A stretch of DNA of 64,000 nucleotides from Atriophallophorus winterbourni (GCA_013407085.1 JACCGJ010016149.1:33628-97627); one strand, 5' to 3'; counted from the stretch's first letter, positions 1 to 11,555 are shown. Program-made: numbers and translations. The notes: a model not told the origin generated them from the sequence alone.

Positions 1-855
1 AGAGACATTTTCAGTCGTCAACTGGTTGCAGCATACGAAGCTATCAAACATATTAGGCACTTAACCGAAAGCAGTAATTCACCATTTTTATGAAGCGGGC
101 TTTTATCGTACGCAACGCATATGTTCACAGCTGGTACAGTCGGGGGTTGTAGTGAGAATGAGACACTACTTTCGACATTTCGTTTCTTATTCATCATCAT
201 CATCAGGACAGCATTACCGAATGCTTAATTGCCATAGAGTGTATGGCTCGACACATTGACAACGATGGCAATGAACCGACTTCAATGGAAAGAGTGCATC
301 ATCTCTATTACTCCCTGACATTTTCCTGTTGTTCAAAAACTTTATTAAAAAAATTAAAAAAATGATGTGTAAATGGACAAAAGTACCCACTGTTCCCCTC
401 TCACTGTTTCAACCCGATTTGTACCCCTAGTCGCTTTGTACATTTCATTGTTTCTGTTGAAAGGCACCATATCTGTATTAGATTGTGTAAAGATATATAA
501 TTGCCATAGAACCGTGAAAAAATAAAATCCTAAAAATAGGAATATGCGGGACATGCAAAAATTTCAGAGTAACCACAAACAAACTGGGATGCTCCGAAAA
601 ATGTATTTAATCAAGTTTCGAAAGCGAGTTGAGCGATATCAGCACAAGAGATTGCTTGCGGCGTTCACAGCCGTGCATCATAATAGCTTTTCACTTGGCA
701 ACACGCAAGATTAAGCAAACACTACAAGATGCTTAATACAAAACCGCTACGGAAGACGGTTTTGAGACATATCCGGAGGCCTAACTAGCAACTGCGATAT
801 CAGATCGTAGGGACCCCAGCCCAGAAGACAGATGGTGCAGACTTCAGAAAGGTTA
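1..855. repeat. Outer arm, old noncoding repeat
   Basis: No credible gene. The stretch around 600-850 is a diverged copy of 1740-1960, and a third weaker copy lies at 49205-49560; in each case it lies next to RTE remnants. It is best read as the decayed 3' region of an RTE-like family. The mirror copy is at 47636-48505. Confidence 0.45.
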
Positions 856-1344
856 CTAGTTAAGTTCAGGTATCCGAAAGATGTGGCCTAACCAGCGTAG
901 CCTGTGTAGGTTGATCTCTTTCTCTATATCAACATTATAGTATATGGATGAAAGAACAAGCCTGATCCAGGCAAATTGCCGCACAGTCAGAGACTGCACG
1001 TGGGCTAAGATACTGTCAGGTTGCCCAGGCCTAGACAGATATAAGGAGGAAAAAGAACAGGAAACGGTAGTGAGACTCCAGCCTGTTTCAGCACGCAGCT
1101 CACTACATGTGGCCAATCAATTTAGCACGGTGTTAGCCGCACAGCACGATGTACTGCACGATTGCACATCTGTGCACCATATATGTGCACCACTATATCA
1201 ACATTACTAAAAAAGAGCTTATTACGGAGAGAATCGCTGCGTATGCGAGGGTAACAGCTAACCCACATAATGACATGGACGCGATAGTTGGAGGCGTCGG
1301 ATATACTCATTGCGTAGAGTCCAAGTTTCGCAACCATGCATTAA
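856..1344 (-). pseudogene. RTE-like LINE C-terminal remnant (left arm)
   Basis: Read on the minus strand, the remnant encodes the motif HGCETWTLR near 1300 and RLRWLGHIFR near 870, both typical of the carboxy-terminal region of RTE-type LINE polyproteins. The two pieces are separated by a SINE-like insertion at 938-1192 flanked by a 14-bp duplication. Frames are interrupted, so this copy is dead. Mirror copy: 47154-47635. Confidence 0.65.
938..1192 (+). mobile_element. SINE-like repeat, left arm copy 1
   Basis: A copy of a ~240-bp dispersed family, starting near GTATGAAAGCAC-like sequence and ending after GATTGCACATCYGTGCA. It is flanked by the 14-bp direct repeat CTATATCAACATTA at 924-937 and 1193-1206, so it moved here by target-primed insertion. 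The body contains GGTAGTGAG and CTCACTACC, which can pair as a 9-bp hairpin. I see no clear Pol III A or B box. Confidence 0.75.
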
Positions 1345-2580
1345 TATGACGCGAACTGTCGCTTTGCAAACTATACTCTTGAGTTAAAATGACATTTCAT
1401 CTTGACGACAAAGGTAACACAGGTTACGAGCTGCTACGGTTTTCTCAGAAATATATACCGAATGAAGTGCTCACATGGCATGTGTCTCAAGTCTCTGTTG
1501 ATCAAGTTTAGCCCATGATCAATATAAGTGGCTTCCGAGAGCAAGGAGGACTTGTGCTTACTTCCAACAAGGGGCTCATCATCATGGACAGCATTACACT
1601 GATCGCAAGCACCAAATGCTTAACAGCCACACAACCATGACACTAAAATGCTAAATTGATAGGGAAGGATATGACTTAAACACTACGGAATGTACAGACA
1701 AAACACAGACACTTGGATGAATTACGTACATCTGGGATAAAACATGCAACCAATCAAGTTTGGCAAACGAGTGAACCAACATCAGCTTTTGAGAATTTCA
1801 CTGTAATGCATCATATAAAGCTTTTCTTGCTACTACATTAAAAAGCATGCGAAAAACCGCAGTAAGACGGCCGAGTAACACGATTATGATCTATAGCTGA
1901 GGATAAATAGCACTTGTGAAGTGTGGTGGCGCGGGCCCCAACCAGAGAAGGATCACCCAAACTACACAGGTTAGATGTCAAGTCATCTGCTTCAGTCAAC
2001 TCGCAGACTAGCTTCCCAGCTTCAAGCGGTGCTCAGATGACCAACGCGATCTAAAAAAACTGTCGTACTGCTTAAGACAGCCCATGGAGTTGACTTTCTC
2101 AAGACTCCGCTATAGCTTCTAACCGTTATCTGCTGCTGCATGTGTTATTTACCAAACAATCAAAATAGATTTTGTTTAGTAAAGTAGTGAAATGTACGCC
2201 AGTGGAATTAGAAATGGACAGCTAACTTTCGCATAAACAGGATATGTTTCCGATATACAACATCGCAGGAAGGAAAGAAACAAATTTGAACACACGTGCA
2301 ATCCACCCAACGGGACTCCAGCTTCGAATATTTTAAAAACTTGACTTCTGAAGTGCACCGCAATTTTGATCAACAGTTTATTATTACATTCGCCTTCAGA
2401 TCGCAAAATCGTAGCTTATGTGGTATTTAGACAGGCAGGACATCAACTCGGGACACAGCTACCAACATTCTCCGAAGCACTGAGGGTTTAAAATAAAAAA
2501 AATTGCTTTTCTGGGCGCACAACTATAATAAACGTACAAATGCCACCCGTTAGAAACCCAGTAGATTGAAGGCACAAGTC
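1345..2580. repeat. Outer arm, no gene seen
   Basis: No coding signal. The segment 1740-1960 is a diverged duplicate of 600-850. The rest is AT-rich unique-looking sequence with scattered similarity to RTE 3' regions. Mirror copy: 45960-47150. Confidence 0.4.
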
Positions 2581-2633
2581 ACCATGATCCGTTGTTTCCT
2601 ATAACGGTAGGAGCAGCTCCAATGGTTCGCATG

Positions 2634-2862
2634 TATGAAAGCACAAGCCTGATCCAGGCAAAGTGCCGCACAGTCAGAGACTGCACGTGGGCAGAGATAC
2701 TGTCAGGTTGCCCAGGCCTAGACAGATATGAGGGGGGAAACAGAAATAGAAATGGTAGTGAGACTCCAGCGTGTACTCGCATGCAGCTCACTACCGTTGG
2801 CCAATCAATTTAGCACGATGTTAGCCGCACAGCACATAAATGCTGCACGATTGCACATCCGC
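2634..2862 (+). mobile_element. SINE-like repeat, left-arm-specific insertion
   Basis: Second copy of the ~240-bp family. In the right arm the corresponding site is uninterrupted (GGTTCGCATGAGAATAG in reverse complement, at about 45609-45625), so this copy entered after the arms separated. The flanks repeat CGCATG and CGCGTG imperfectly. A different copy sits about 45 bp away in the right arm (45662-45890). Confidence 0.75.
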
Positions 2863-2879
2863 GCGTGAGAATAGAAAAA

Positions 2880-3882
2880 GTCAATAGTCTATTTAGGACC
2901 ATAAATGCCAAATTTCGGAGGTATAAATGACGTGCCACAAAGAAACTATGTAGTGGTATTGGGTGATTTTAATGCTAGAGTTGATGCAGATTACGAGTCT
3001 TGGCAAAACTGTCCCGGGAGGTTCAGTGTACGTAAAACCAATGAAAATGGACAACGCCTTTTAGAATTATGCACACAGTTCAGACTTTGTGTCAGTAACA
3101 CTTTCTTTCAAACAAAAACACAGCAAGAAGTCTCTTGGAAGCATCCTCGCTCTAAGCATTGGCATCAGCTTGATCTTATTCTTGTTAGGCGCACTAATAT
3201 AGGAAACGTACTTCTCACCAGATCATATCAAAGCGCAGACTGTGACACTGATCATTCGCTGGTCTGTGCAAAACTGAAGCTTTCCGACACGAGATTTCAC
3301 CGCACCAAATTGTCTGCTAAGCCTAGGATAGATGTCACCCGCATGTGCGAACCTAATCTACCTACGCGATTTGCAAAAGCCTTCACAGCCGAGTTCAGCA
3401 TGACAACCCCACTCGAATCGGCTTCAGAAAACTGGGAATCGATAAAAATCTGCATATGGCGAGTAGCAGTTTCCCCTTTCGGTCCGAAGAAAGCTCGAAC
3501 GAGCGACTGGTTCGAAGCAAAAGCTTCTGAGATGACTGCTGTGTTGGATGAGAAACGCACAGCATTCTTGAGGTTCAAAGGTATGCCAACAGATGAAAAC
3601 TTACGACTTCTAAGAGCAGCTAGAAATAAGGTTCAACAGACTGCAAGGCGATGTACAAACGACTATTGATCTGAAATTAACCTCAATATCCAAAAAGCTG
3701 CGGATACCGGAAATTTTCACGCTGTATGAAGGGATCAAGAGAGCCATTTGCCCAAATAAACTTAAAACGGCTCCCATTAAGTCTGTATCTGGTGACCCAA
3801 TTGTCCACAAAACTCAGCAGATGGAAAGATGGGTAGAGCACTTCTCCTCTCTCTACTCTAGGGACACCATCCGATAGCACAA
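2880..3882 (+). pseudogene. RTE-like LINE: endonuclease and start of RT (left arm)
   Basis: The reading frame at 2905-3669 encodes an apurinic-type (exonuclease/endonuclease/phosphatase) domain. Visible motifs are VVVLGDFNARV near its start, NGQRLLELC, and TDHSLVCAKL, where the aspartate-histidine pair is catalytic. After a frameshift near 3660 the reading continues to about 3882 with a linker that leads to the RT domain, then stops. The 5' end and most of the RT are missing. Such a LINE encodes its endonuclease and RT for target-primed reverse transcription. Mirror copy: 44624-45600. Confidence 0.85.
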
Positions 3883-3937
3883 TGTCTCATAAACAACGAC
3901 GGTCTACAGAGTCGTGTAGCAGCTCTCCTTATCGTAT

Positions 3938-4178
3938 GGTATGAGAGCACAATCATGATCCAGGCAAAGTGCCGCACAGTCACAGACGCATGTGGGCAAA
4001 GATACTGTCAGGTTGCCCAGGCCTATACATATATGAGAAAGAAAAAGAACTGGAATTGGCAGTGAGACACCAGTCTGTTTCAGCATGCAGCTCACTACCT
4101 CTGGTCAATCAATTTAGCACGGTGTTAGCCGCACAGCACAAAGTACTGCATGATTGCACATCCGTGCACTGCTGGGTG
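3938..4178 (+). mobile_element. SINE-like repeat, left arm copy 3
   Basis: Starts at ATGAGAGCAC and ends at CACATCCGTGCA, with the same internal order of motifs as the copy at 938-1192. It is present in mirror position in the right arm (44335-44575), so it predates the arm duplication. It lies directly downstream of the truncated RTE. Confidence 0.75.
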
Positions 4179-4551
4179 CCTAAACATTGCCTTAAAACAC
4201 TTAGAATATCAGAGCGAAAAATTCATGAATGGAGCAAATTTAGATGTCCAAATGGTGAAGAAATATCACCATTGTTATTCAATTGAGTGGACAAGTGATC
4301 CAATGACATGAGGCAACTCATTCACGCAGACGAGTGCTTAATGAACGAAGGGAACTACAAGCTGTGATCGCGGTAAAGTGCAGCACCGTTATTGATTGTG
4401 TATGGGCCATGAGACTTTCATGTTGCGGTTATAAGAATGAAAAGAGTTGGTAATGAAACTCCGGTGCGTTTAATGATGCAACTCACTATCGATGACAAAA
4501 AGATTTAGCAAGAGTAGTAAATAAAGAGAATCCAAGTTTTGGCTCACTTAC
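4179..4551. other. No feature seen
   Basis: Stretch between a SINE-like copy and the first candidate exon. I see no coding frame with domain features, no RNA gene and no recognised repeat. Confidence 0.4.
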
Positions 4552-4976
4552 TCGATCGAAATGGTTCCAATCCACGAGATTGTAAATTAAATTCACACGA
4601 GAAATCGTAGAAAACTTTGTATTTAAAACAACCTGCAGATATGAAAACTGAAGTGTTGCAACGTACCGAACGATTAATCCGAAAAGGATTGCAACGGCTG
4701 TGATATTTGCGGATGAATGAACAAAAACTGTTCAAAAGTGTCCCAGATTCGAACAGTTTTAAGCCAGCAGCGAATAGCTGAATATTAAAGAATGTAGTTA
4801 CAAATACAACGATACTAGTGTCGATTACAAGCGCATCTATTCAAAAGCTAATGAACATTTTCATTCCAAAATAATTTTATCGTGAAACTTACGTTTGTGA
4901 TGTCTTCCTGAAGTTCATGCAAATGTTCATGCCGTAGGGTGTCAAGAACACTGCATACAAGCGACACTAGATTATG
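4552..4976 (-). pseudogene. Candidate host exons, broken left-arm copy (3' part)
   Basis: Mirror copies of the right-arm exons: 4552-4632 (27 codons), 4667-4777 (37 codons) and 4893-4976, the surviving part of a third. The splice borders CAG|G and CGA|GTAAGT are kept for the first two. The third exon is cut by a ~410-bp retroposon at 4977-5388. Its upstream splice acceptor is also lost, because about 12 bases present on the right (43490-43502) are missing here. Amino-acid differences from the right arm are few, for example one valine to leucine in the 27-codon exon. I do not recognise the protein. Confidence 0.5.
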
Positions 4977-5388
4977 GTTCAATGGTTTATTGTGGTGTAA
5001 AAGCATAGCTTAAAAATAACCACAGGTTGGTATGTACAGTGTGGTGGAAATAAAATTGTGAGTGTCATCTGTTCGGGGACGGGGAGGCCTTATAGCGGGC
5101 CACACTCGCTTTGGAATTGCGCCTTCCTTATATTGCGAGGCGGTAGCAGGAGTATACGGAGGCATCGGGGTGGCGTTAGACCTGGAAACAAGTAAAACTG
5201 ACAGGTGGTTAGGAAGGGAATGAACGGAGTAGTAAGGCAAGGAGGACAACGTACCTGGAAAAAAATGAAGCTAGTACGCGATGCGGTGTAGTGGATCAGT
5301 GCTGATCCGAGAACAACAGCAATCGGACAGACAAGGCCTCAAGGTATGTCGTTGTGGAGATCATTTAAATGAGCGTCCAGACTCCGTT
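4977..5388 (-). mobile_element. CR1 3'-end fragment, left-arm-specific insertion
   Basis: About 410 bp absent from the right arm, where TAGATTATCAAAACCTT-like sequence is nearly continuous. The end at 4985-5030 matches, in reverse, the 3' ends of CR1 copies elsewhere (CCACAATAAAC near 16365-16380), so it is probably a short 5'-truncated CR1 or derived retroposon in minus orientation. It interrupts a candidate exon. Exact target duplication not resolved. Confidence 0.55.
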
Positions 5389-5443
5389 TAAAAACCTTCA
5401 TTGCATTCTTCATAATTGTTCCGTCAGAAGGCTAAGTAGCCAC

Positions 5444-5720
5444 GAAACTTGTTGGCGCTCCAATGTTCAGATACGAGTACAGGCAACGCGGCACAGACAA
5501 TCGCCAGCAGATCGAATTCTCGGATTGATAGCAAGCATTCACTGTCGACAGTCGTTCGAATTTTAACCGGGGCGTGTGCCGCATCAGCTGATGTGAGACC
5601 GAAATGACAAATAGCATGAAGAACAAGTGGAAGGACCTTAAATTTGATGTGAAATAAACAAGCTCACCTCACTGGCAACTGAATGGAATCGCTCAGCTAT
5701 TCCATGCAGAGACCCGAAAC
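5444..5720 (-). pseudogene. Candidate host exons, left-arm copy (middle part)
   Basis: Exons at 5444-5587 (mirror of 43317-43460) and 5673-5720 (mirror of 43184-43231). Borders and phases agree with the right arm. One leucine codon of the right arm (TTG) is a tryptophan codon here (TGG). The intron before 5720, 34 nt in the right arm, is stretched to 6.35 kb by the gypsy element at 5751-12062. Confidence 0.5.
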
Positions 5721-5746
5721 CTAGAATCTCTCGAGTAAAATGGATG

Positions 5747-5750
5747 ATAC
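5747..5750. repeat. Target site duplication ATAC, left copy
   Basis: ATAC immediately before the TG of the 5' LTR; repeated at 12063-12066 after the 3' LTR. The right arm has the uninterrupted site at 43153-43156 (GTAT on plus). Confidence 0.85.
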
Positions 5751-6817
5751 TGTAGGAATTATTCCCAATTGATATAATTCCTTAATAATTCCAAAAGTAA
5801 GTTTATTTTCATAAACGTTTTCCATCATGATGCCGTGTGTTGTTTTGTTTAAATCAACTGAACACACACTTGCGCTTCCTACAGCGTGAACGTCTGATAA
5901 CTTGCCTGGTTTCGAACCACTAATTAATTGTTTCAGATTACTGACCTAGAATATTTCTTCCATTTTCGGTAATACACTGCTTGTCCCATCTACGACGAGC
6001 AATTATCCTGCTGAAGAAATAACTGGTCAAATTCATTGTTAGCAATAATCCGAGTGGACAACACAAGGATTTCGTAAGTCTGTTGTTACATAGTTATAGA
6101 GACCTTTAAGGTTGTCAAAGGACTAAGTTGTTTAGAATTCGATGACTTCTTCCGGTTCTCTCCTTTGGTTGGTACACGAGGGCACAGTTTTAAGCTAAGT
6201 AAACAGCACACCAGGCTCGAATCCAGAACGCACTTCTTTAGCATCCGTATAGTGAACGCGTGGAACTCACTTCCCGCAGAACTAACCTTGGCAACTTCAG
6301 TAATTGCGTTCAAACATGGGCTGGACGAACGGTGGCAGGAGCTCTTCCCAGAGCATTACCCTTAAGACTAAATCCCCCATTTTTATGATAAAAAAAACAA
6401 AAATATTCGAAAAATATTTTGAAACACAAAAAAGAGTTTCTTTTTCATTTTTTCGCATTTTTGGAAATAAACTGCTGTCCATCGTTTTTTTTTCATTCGA
6501 TTGGACATGCAACATGCATAACTCTCTCACCTTTCGGTGATGAGACATCTCCCATCTTCCATTCACAGTTACTCACGCCTGTGTTACTTACGAATCCATC
6601 CTGGTAGTGGTGGGTGTTTTCAAGCACACCTCCGAAAGAATCTGGGCACTCGTTTCGACTTGGTTGACTATCGCCCTGTGATACTGATACTGATACTGAT
6701 AGTGTATTCTCTTGCATAAATATAATTACATATATTTATACATAATTTCATACCCTACATTAATTAGCAACACTTATAACGATTCTTATTAACATAACGC
6801 TCGGCTTATCCGCTACA
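5751..6817 (+). repeat. 5' LTR with nested CR1 insertion
   Basis: LTR sequence occupies 5751-6093 and 6703-6817, together 458 bp, the same length as the 3' LTR. It starts TGTAGG and ends CGCTACA. The two parts are separated by 609 bp of CR1 3' sequence. Confidence 0.85.
6094..6702 (+). mobile_element. CR1 3' fragment nested in the 5' LTR
   Basis: The piece at 6165-6365 encodes a CR1 ORF2 carboxy terminus (RIVNAWNSLP motif), followed by a 3' untranslated region and a tail of TACTGA repeats ending at about 6702. ATAG flanks both sides. The last ~165 bp (6535-6697) are nearly the same as the region just upstream of the ORF1 of CR1 family A (23900-24065, minus). The piece lies on the same strand as the gypsy element. 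Confidence 0.75.
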
Positions 6818-7073
6818 TTTCTTCCCTTTTCGGTAATTCACTGCTTGTCCCATCTACGACGAGCAATTATCCCACTGAAGAAATAACTGGTCAAATTCAT
6901 TGTTAGCAATAATCCGAGTGGACAACACAAGAATTTCGTAAGTCTGTTGTTACATAGTGTATTCTCTTGCATAAATATAATTATATATATTTATACATAA
7001 TTTCATACACTTACATTAATTAGCAACACTTATAACGATTCTTATTAACGTAACGCTCGGCTTATCCGCTACA
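6818..7073 (+). repeat. Partial tandem copy of the 5' LTR
   Basis: Begins inside the LTR (TTTCTTCCCTTTTCGG) and runs to CGCTACA at 7073, directly behind the complete 5' LTR. An unequal exchange or strand slippage between LTRs would give this arrangement. Confidence 0.8.
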
Positions 7074-7090
7074 AACTGGTGAGCCCGTTT
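7074..7090 (+). promoter_or_regulatory. Likely tRNA primer binding site
   Basis: AACTGGTGAGCCCG follows the LTR end. TGGTGAGCCCG resembles the 3' end complement of tRNA-Trp used by CsRn1-type elements, but the match is partial. Confidence 0.4.
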
Positions 7091-7123
7091 TTCAAATTTT
7101 TTTCCCTTCATTTTACATTCATT

Positions 7124-7923
7124 ATGTCGTCCGGCGACGAAGCCGCTATCAACTCTAACGTCAGATTGCCACCTTTCGGGATGTCAAACCCGAGAGTGTG
7201 GTTTGTTTTGGTCGAAGCTCAGTTCGAGAGCTATCGCATCAAATCACAAGATATGAAGTTTGCTAAGGTCACCGCCAACCTTCCTACAGAGGTTGCATCC
7301 GAAGTGATCGATGTCTTGGATCCAAAACCGTTAGACCATCCCTACGACAAACTGAAGGCTGCCATTCTACAACGTTTCGGCACGTCCAACGCAACTCGCA
7401 TGCAACAACGGAGTTGGGCGATCGAAAACCTTCGCAACTGTTGCGGCATATGCGCACGCTCGCTGGCGGCAACAATGTCAGTGACGACGTGTTAATGCAC
7501 TTTTGGATCAAGTGCCTGCCTGCTCACACGAGGTCTTCCGTAGCCATACAAGAAAGCGAAGCATCGTTGAAGAAATTAGCACTCGCCGCCGACAAGGTAC
7601 ATGAGTGCCAAACAAGCAACGCCCAAGTACATGTGGTGACCGAAGACACGCCACAAACCCCAACGGACCAACGATTCGCTCGAATCGAGGACGCAATCGA
7701 ACGTCTTGCACTGTCAATACAGACGACGTATCAACAGCGTAAACCTCAACAGCAAAAACGTCGTCCCCAACACAACCGCGCAAACGCTTCGCGCCAGGCT
7801 GCCAACACAGGTTTCTGCAAGTACCATAAACAGTTTGGTGCTGACGCCAGGCACTGTGTGCAGCCCTGTTCTTTCCCCAATGCCAGTCAAGCTAAGGCGG
7901 GAAAAGAGCAGGCCAGCCAGTAA
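7124..7923 (+). pseudogene. gag: gypsy Gag, one frameshift
   Basis: The start ATG at 7124 is the first after the primer site. The capsid-like part reads FGMSNPRVWFVLVEAQF, a pattern common in CsRn1 Gag proteins. The frame is lost near 7405-7420 by a single-base change and resumes in the next frame to TAA at 7921. Near 7820-7870 the motif CKYHKQFGADARHCVQPC gives the CHCC nucleic-acid-binding knuckle. The protein would package element RNA. The pol frame lies in the -1 phase and overlaps the end, so a ribosomal shift would be needed in a live element. Confidence 0.85.
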
Positions 7924-7949
7924 TCGCGACGGCTGCAGCTGGCCACGCC

Positions 7950-10900
7950 GTAAGTCGCCTATTCTACATTGATGATTCTCAAACAGGTCTACGTTTCCTA
8001 ATTGACACAGGAGCGGAGGTGAGTGTCATCCCACCTCATAGTGAAAGCACCCGCATGGACCCAACTGGCGTCAATCTACAAGCGGCTAACTGCACACGCA
8101 TCAAAACGTATGGCCAGCGTCTCCTTCTGCCAAACCTCGGTTTGGGCAGAAATCTCCCATGGACATTTATCGTCGCCGACGTTCGTCAGCCGATCATCGG
8201 AGCCGACCTTTTAACGGAGTCCGGGCTAATAGTCGACGTTCAGCGCAAACAACTGTTGGACAACAAATCCGCAGTACGCGTCACAGGAAAAGCGACATCA
8301 ATCAATTCGATCGGACTGAAACTCGCTCTACCAGACGACAAGTTTGCAATGCTGCTTCTACACTACCCGGCTATTAGCCAGCCATCGCGCTGCACGCCAG
8401 ACATCCAACACGGGATCGCACACCACATTCTCACGACCGGTCCGCGACGAACGCAAGACCGCGACGATTGTCCCCTGACAAGCTCACCACTGCCAAAGCG
8501 GAGTTCGAGCAACTGCTACATTTTGGAGCGGGGCCTTTGAATCGGCCGTGCTCAAAATTAATGTTTTCATGCATTTTTATTTTTTCAGTCAACACGGAAG
8601 CTTTTGTTTTTGAAACGTTTTAACATGTCGTGAACATGTAAACAAAGGACGTTTGATGCCCCGCACGCTTTAAACGCTGCGCAATATTTTTATTTTTTGA
8701 AGGATGGGGAATTTGCTGCGCCGGTCGGAATAATGCGAAAGAAAACTCATACATGCCTGCAGACGGAACCGAAACTGTTTTGATTTTGAATGTGACTGGC
8801 AATCTTAAATTTTCCCATCAAAGTTTGACGTCCCCTTATTCGTATTGAAATTCTGTGTTTAAACTATTTTGATTAACTGAAAATTCGTTTTAACGAATAA
8901 AGTTCTTTTCTTCTTCTTCTTCTTCTTCTACAACTTGGGATAATTAGACCCTCTAATAGCCCATGGTCATCGCCTCTACATATGGTTTTAAAAAAATCAG
9001 GCGACTGGAGAGCATGTGGTGACTACAGAGGCCTCAACAAGCTCACAGTGCCTGATAGGTATCCCATACCTCACATCCAGGATTTCTCCCTGAGCGCCCG
9101 CGGCAAGAAGATTTTTTCCAAAATCGACCTTGTGCGCGCCTATCATCAAATCCCAATAGCAGACGTCGACTTTCCGAAGACTGCTGTCACTACACCTTCC
9201 GGTCTCTACGAATTCCTTCGCATGCCGTTTGGACTCAGAAACGCCGCTCAAACTTTCCAGCGCTTCATCGATCAAGTCATGCGAGGTCTACCATTCACCT
9301 TCACGTACATCGATGATATTCTTGTCGCTAGTGAAAGCCACGAGCAGCATATGGATCACCTTCGACTGGTTTTTCAACGTCTTCAGGAATACAACGTCGT
9401 AATCAACCCGGCCAAATGCCAATTCGGCCGACCAGCCCTGGAAATTCTTGGACACACAATCGATTCTCGTGGAATCACTGCCATTCCGCAGAAAATATCG
9501 GCGATTGAAGACTACCCAACTCCAACGTCTCTTCGCCAGCTACGTCGATTCCTTGGATTCATTAACTTTTACGGCAGATTCATACCAAAATGCGCGGACA
9601 AATGCAGACCGTTAACTGATCTTTTGCGGGGAAATCCAAAAAAGTTCAACATGACAACGGAAGCTATCGCCGCGTTCCAATCAGTCAAAGCATCTCTCAG
9701 CACGCTCACTTCGCTGGCTCATCTCTCCACGGACAGTAGAGTGAAGCTCGTGCTTAAAACAGACGCTTCTCAAGTTGCTGTTGGTGCCGTTCTACAACAA
9801 GTCATTGACGACCAGTGCGCACCACTCTCCTTCTTTTCTCGAAAGCTGCAACCGGATCAAACCAGGTATTCTATCTTCAGCCGAAAACTACTTGCGATGT
9901 ACCTAGCAGTAAAGCATTTCGACACATCCTGGAAGGACGTCAATTCACCATCTACACGGACCACAAGCCCTTGATCCACGCCTTCAGCGCTGCCGCCGAC
10001 CGCTACTCGCCTCGGGAAACTCGCCACTTGGACTACCTCGCGCAGTTCACCACTGACGTCAGGTACATTGAGGGACCCAGCAACGTCGAGGCAGATGCTC
10101 TATCACGTGCATCTATTTCCCAGATCGCGAAAATTGATTTAGAGGAAATCGCCGCCCTGGAAGAGGACGACCCGGAATTTTCAAAAATCACTTCCGAAGC
10201 TTCCCTACAGTTTGCTCTCTTACCAGTGCCAGGCAGTCGAATACGTATCCATTGTGATACATCGACAGGAAATCCACGTCCCTTTGTACCAAAGGATTAC
10301 AGACGACGGATTTTCGAGCACCTGCACGGAATATCCCACCCGAGCAAACGCGCAACCACGAAACTCATCACAGACCGCTATGTTTGGCATGGCATGCGGA
10401 ACGACATTCGTTGTTGGGCACAACAGTGTCTTGCCTGCCAACGTAGTAAGGTACATCGCCATACCCGCTCTATCCCTGGAAAATTCTCCACTTCCAGATG
10501 GACGCTTTCGGCATGTACATATTGATCTTGTCGGACCATTACCCTCATCCCGTGGGTGCACTCATCTTTTGACGTGCATCGATAGATTCACACGCTGGCC
10601 CCAAGCGTGCCCACTAGTGGATACATCCGCGGAAACCGTAGCTCGCACCTTCGTCTCTGGTTGGATCGCGAATTACGGTGTCCCGTCCCAGATCACAACA
10701 GACCGCGGAGCTCAGTTCACGTCCCACCTCTTCGCAGAACTGAATCGTCTACTGGGATGCGAACATTTTTGGACGACGGCTTACCATCCAGCTGCGAACG
10801 GCCTCGTTGAACGATTCCATCGTCAATTGAAGGCTACGCTCGTCGTAACCGAATCCAGCGCATCCTGGGTTGACAAACTGCCACTGGTTCTGCTCGGCAT

Positions 10901-11555
10901 CCGCAATACCGCAAAAGAGGACATCGGTTGCACATCAGCCGATGTGGTTTACGGAACTACTCTGCGACTCTCCGCTGAACTGCTGACGGACTCCACACCA
11001 CTGACTGCGATTAAAACAGCTCCGTATGTCTCCCGGCTCCGAGCCTTTATGCGAGAAATACGTGCTCCGCCTACCCGTGTAACTTCTCGTACAAGTCACG
11101 TCGACAATTATCTTCTGTCGTGCCCGTACGTATTCACGCTCGTTGACCGTGTAAAACGGCCCCTTGAAGCACCATACGACGGCCCATTCAAAGTCATCTC
11201 CCGCAGTGCCAAGTACTTCGTCATTGAACGCAACGGCCGCCCGGATTCAGTCAGCATCGACCGATTGAAGCCCGCGTACATGGAATCGAATACAGACCGA
11301 GGACCCCCTACGACTGTGACTATCCCTTCACAGCCAGTCCCCTTTGTTTCTTTTCCCTCGTCTCCCTTTTTGTCGACTCCAGATACGCAGCCGATGCGCG
11401 AGGACTTGAGCATTTCACCCCCGTCCACGCCAGCAACACAACCCATGATGGAAACCCCGCTGCATTCACGGACAGCGGTGACAACCGACGACACGGACGC
11501 CCCGCGCACACGCACTGGCCGTACCGTGGCACGACCCCGTCGGTACACACCGTAG
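7950..11555 (+). pseudogene. pol: gypsy Pol: PR, RT, RNase H, integrase; broken
   Basis: Domains in order: aspartic protease (LIDTGAEVSVIP at about 7993-8030, IIGADLL at about 8196); RT from about 8935 with YIDDILVA near 9308, the catalytic aspartates present; RNase H (LKTDAS near 9753, YTDHKPLI near 9951); an HHCC zinc region (H, H, CLAC near 10320-10440); and an integrase core (DLVGPL, TDRGAQF, VERFHRQLK at about 10525-10830) with a GPF carboxy-terminal motif near 11180. Frameshifts occur near 8440, 9940 and 10500, and a retroposon occupies 8521-8927. A proline-threonine-rich tail ends at TAG 11553. The catalytic residues are intact, so decay is recent. Confidence 0.9.
8521..8927 (+). mobile_element. 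407-bp retroposon with TTC tail in gypsy pol
   Basis: Interrupts pol just before the RT domain. It is flanked by the 5-bp duplication CTACA at 8516-8520 and 8928-8932. Near the right end it has GAATAAAG followed by a (TTC)n run, so it looks like a processed RNA inserted by a LINE machinery. It starts TTTTGGAGCGGGGC. I see no reading frame and no other copy in the window. It could be a SINE or a retro-copied host transcript end. Confidence 0.7.
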
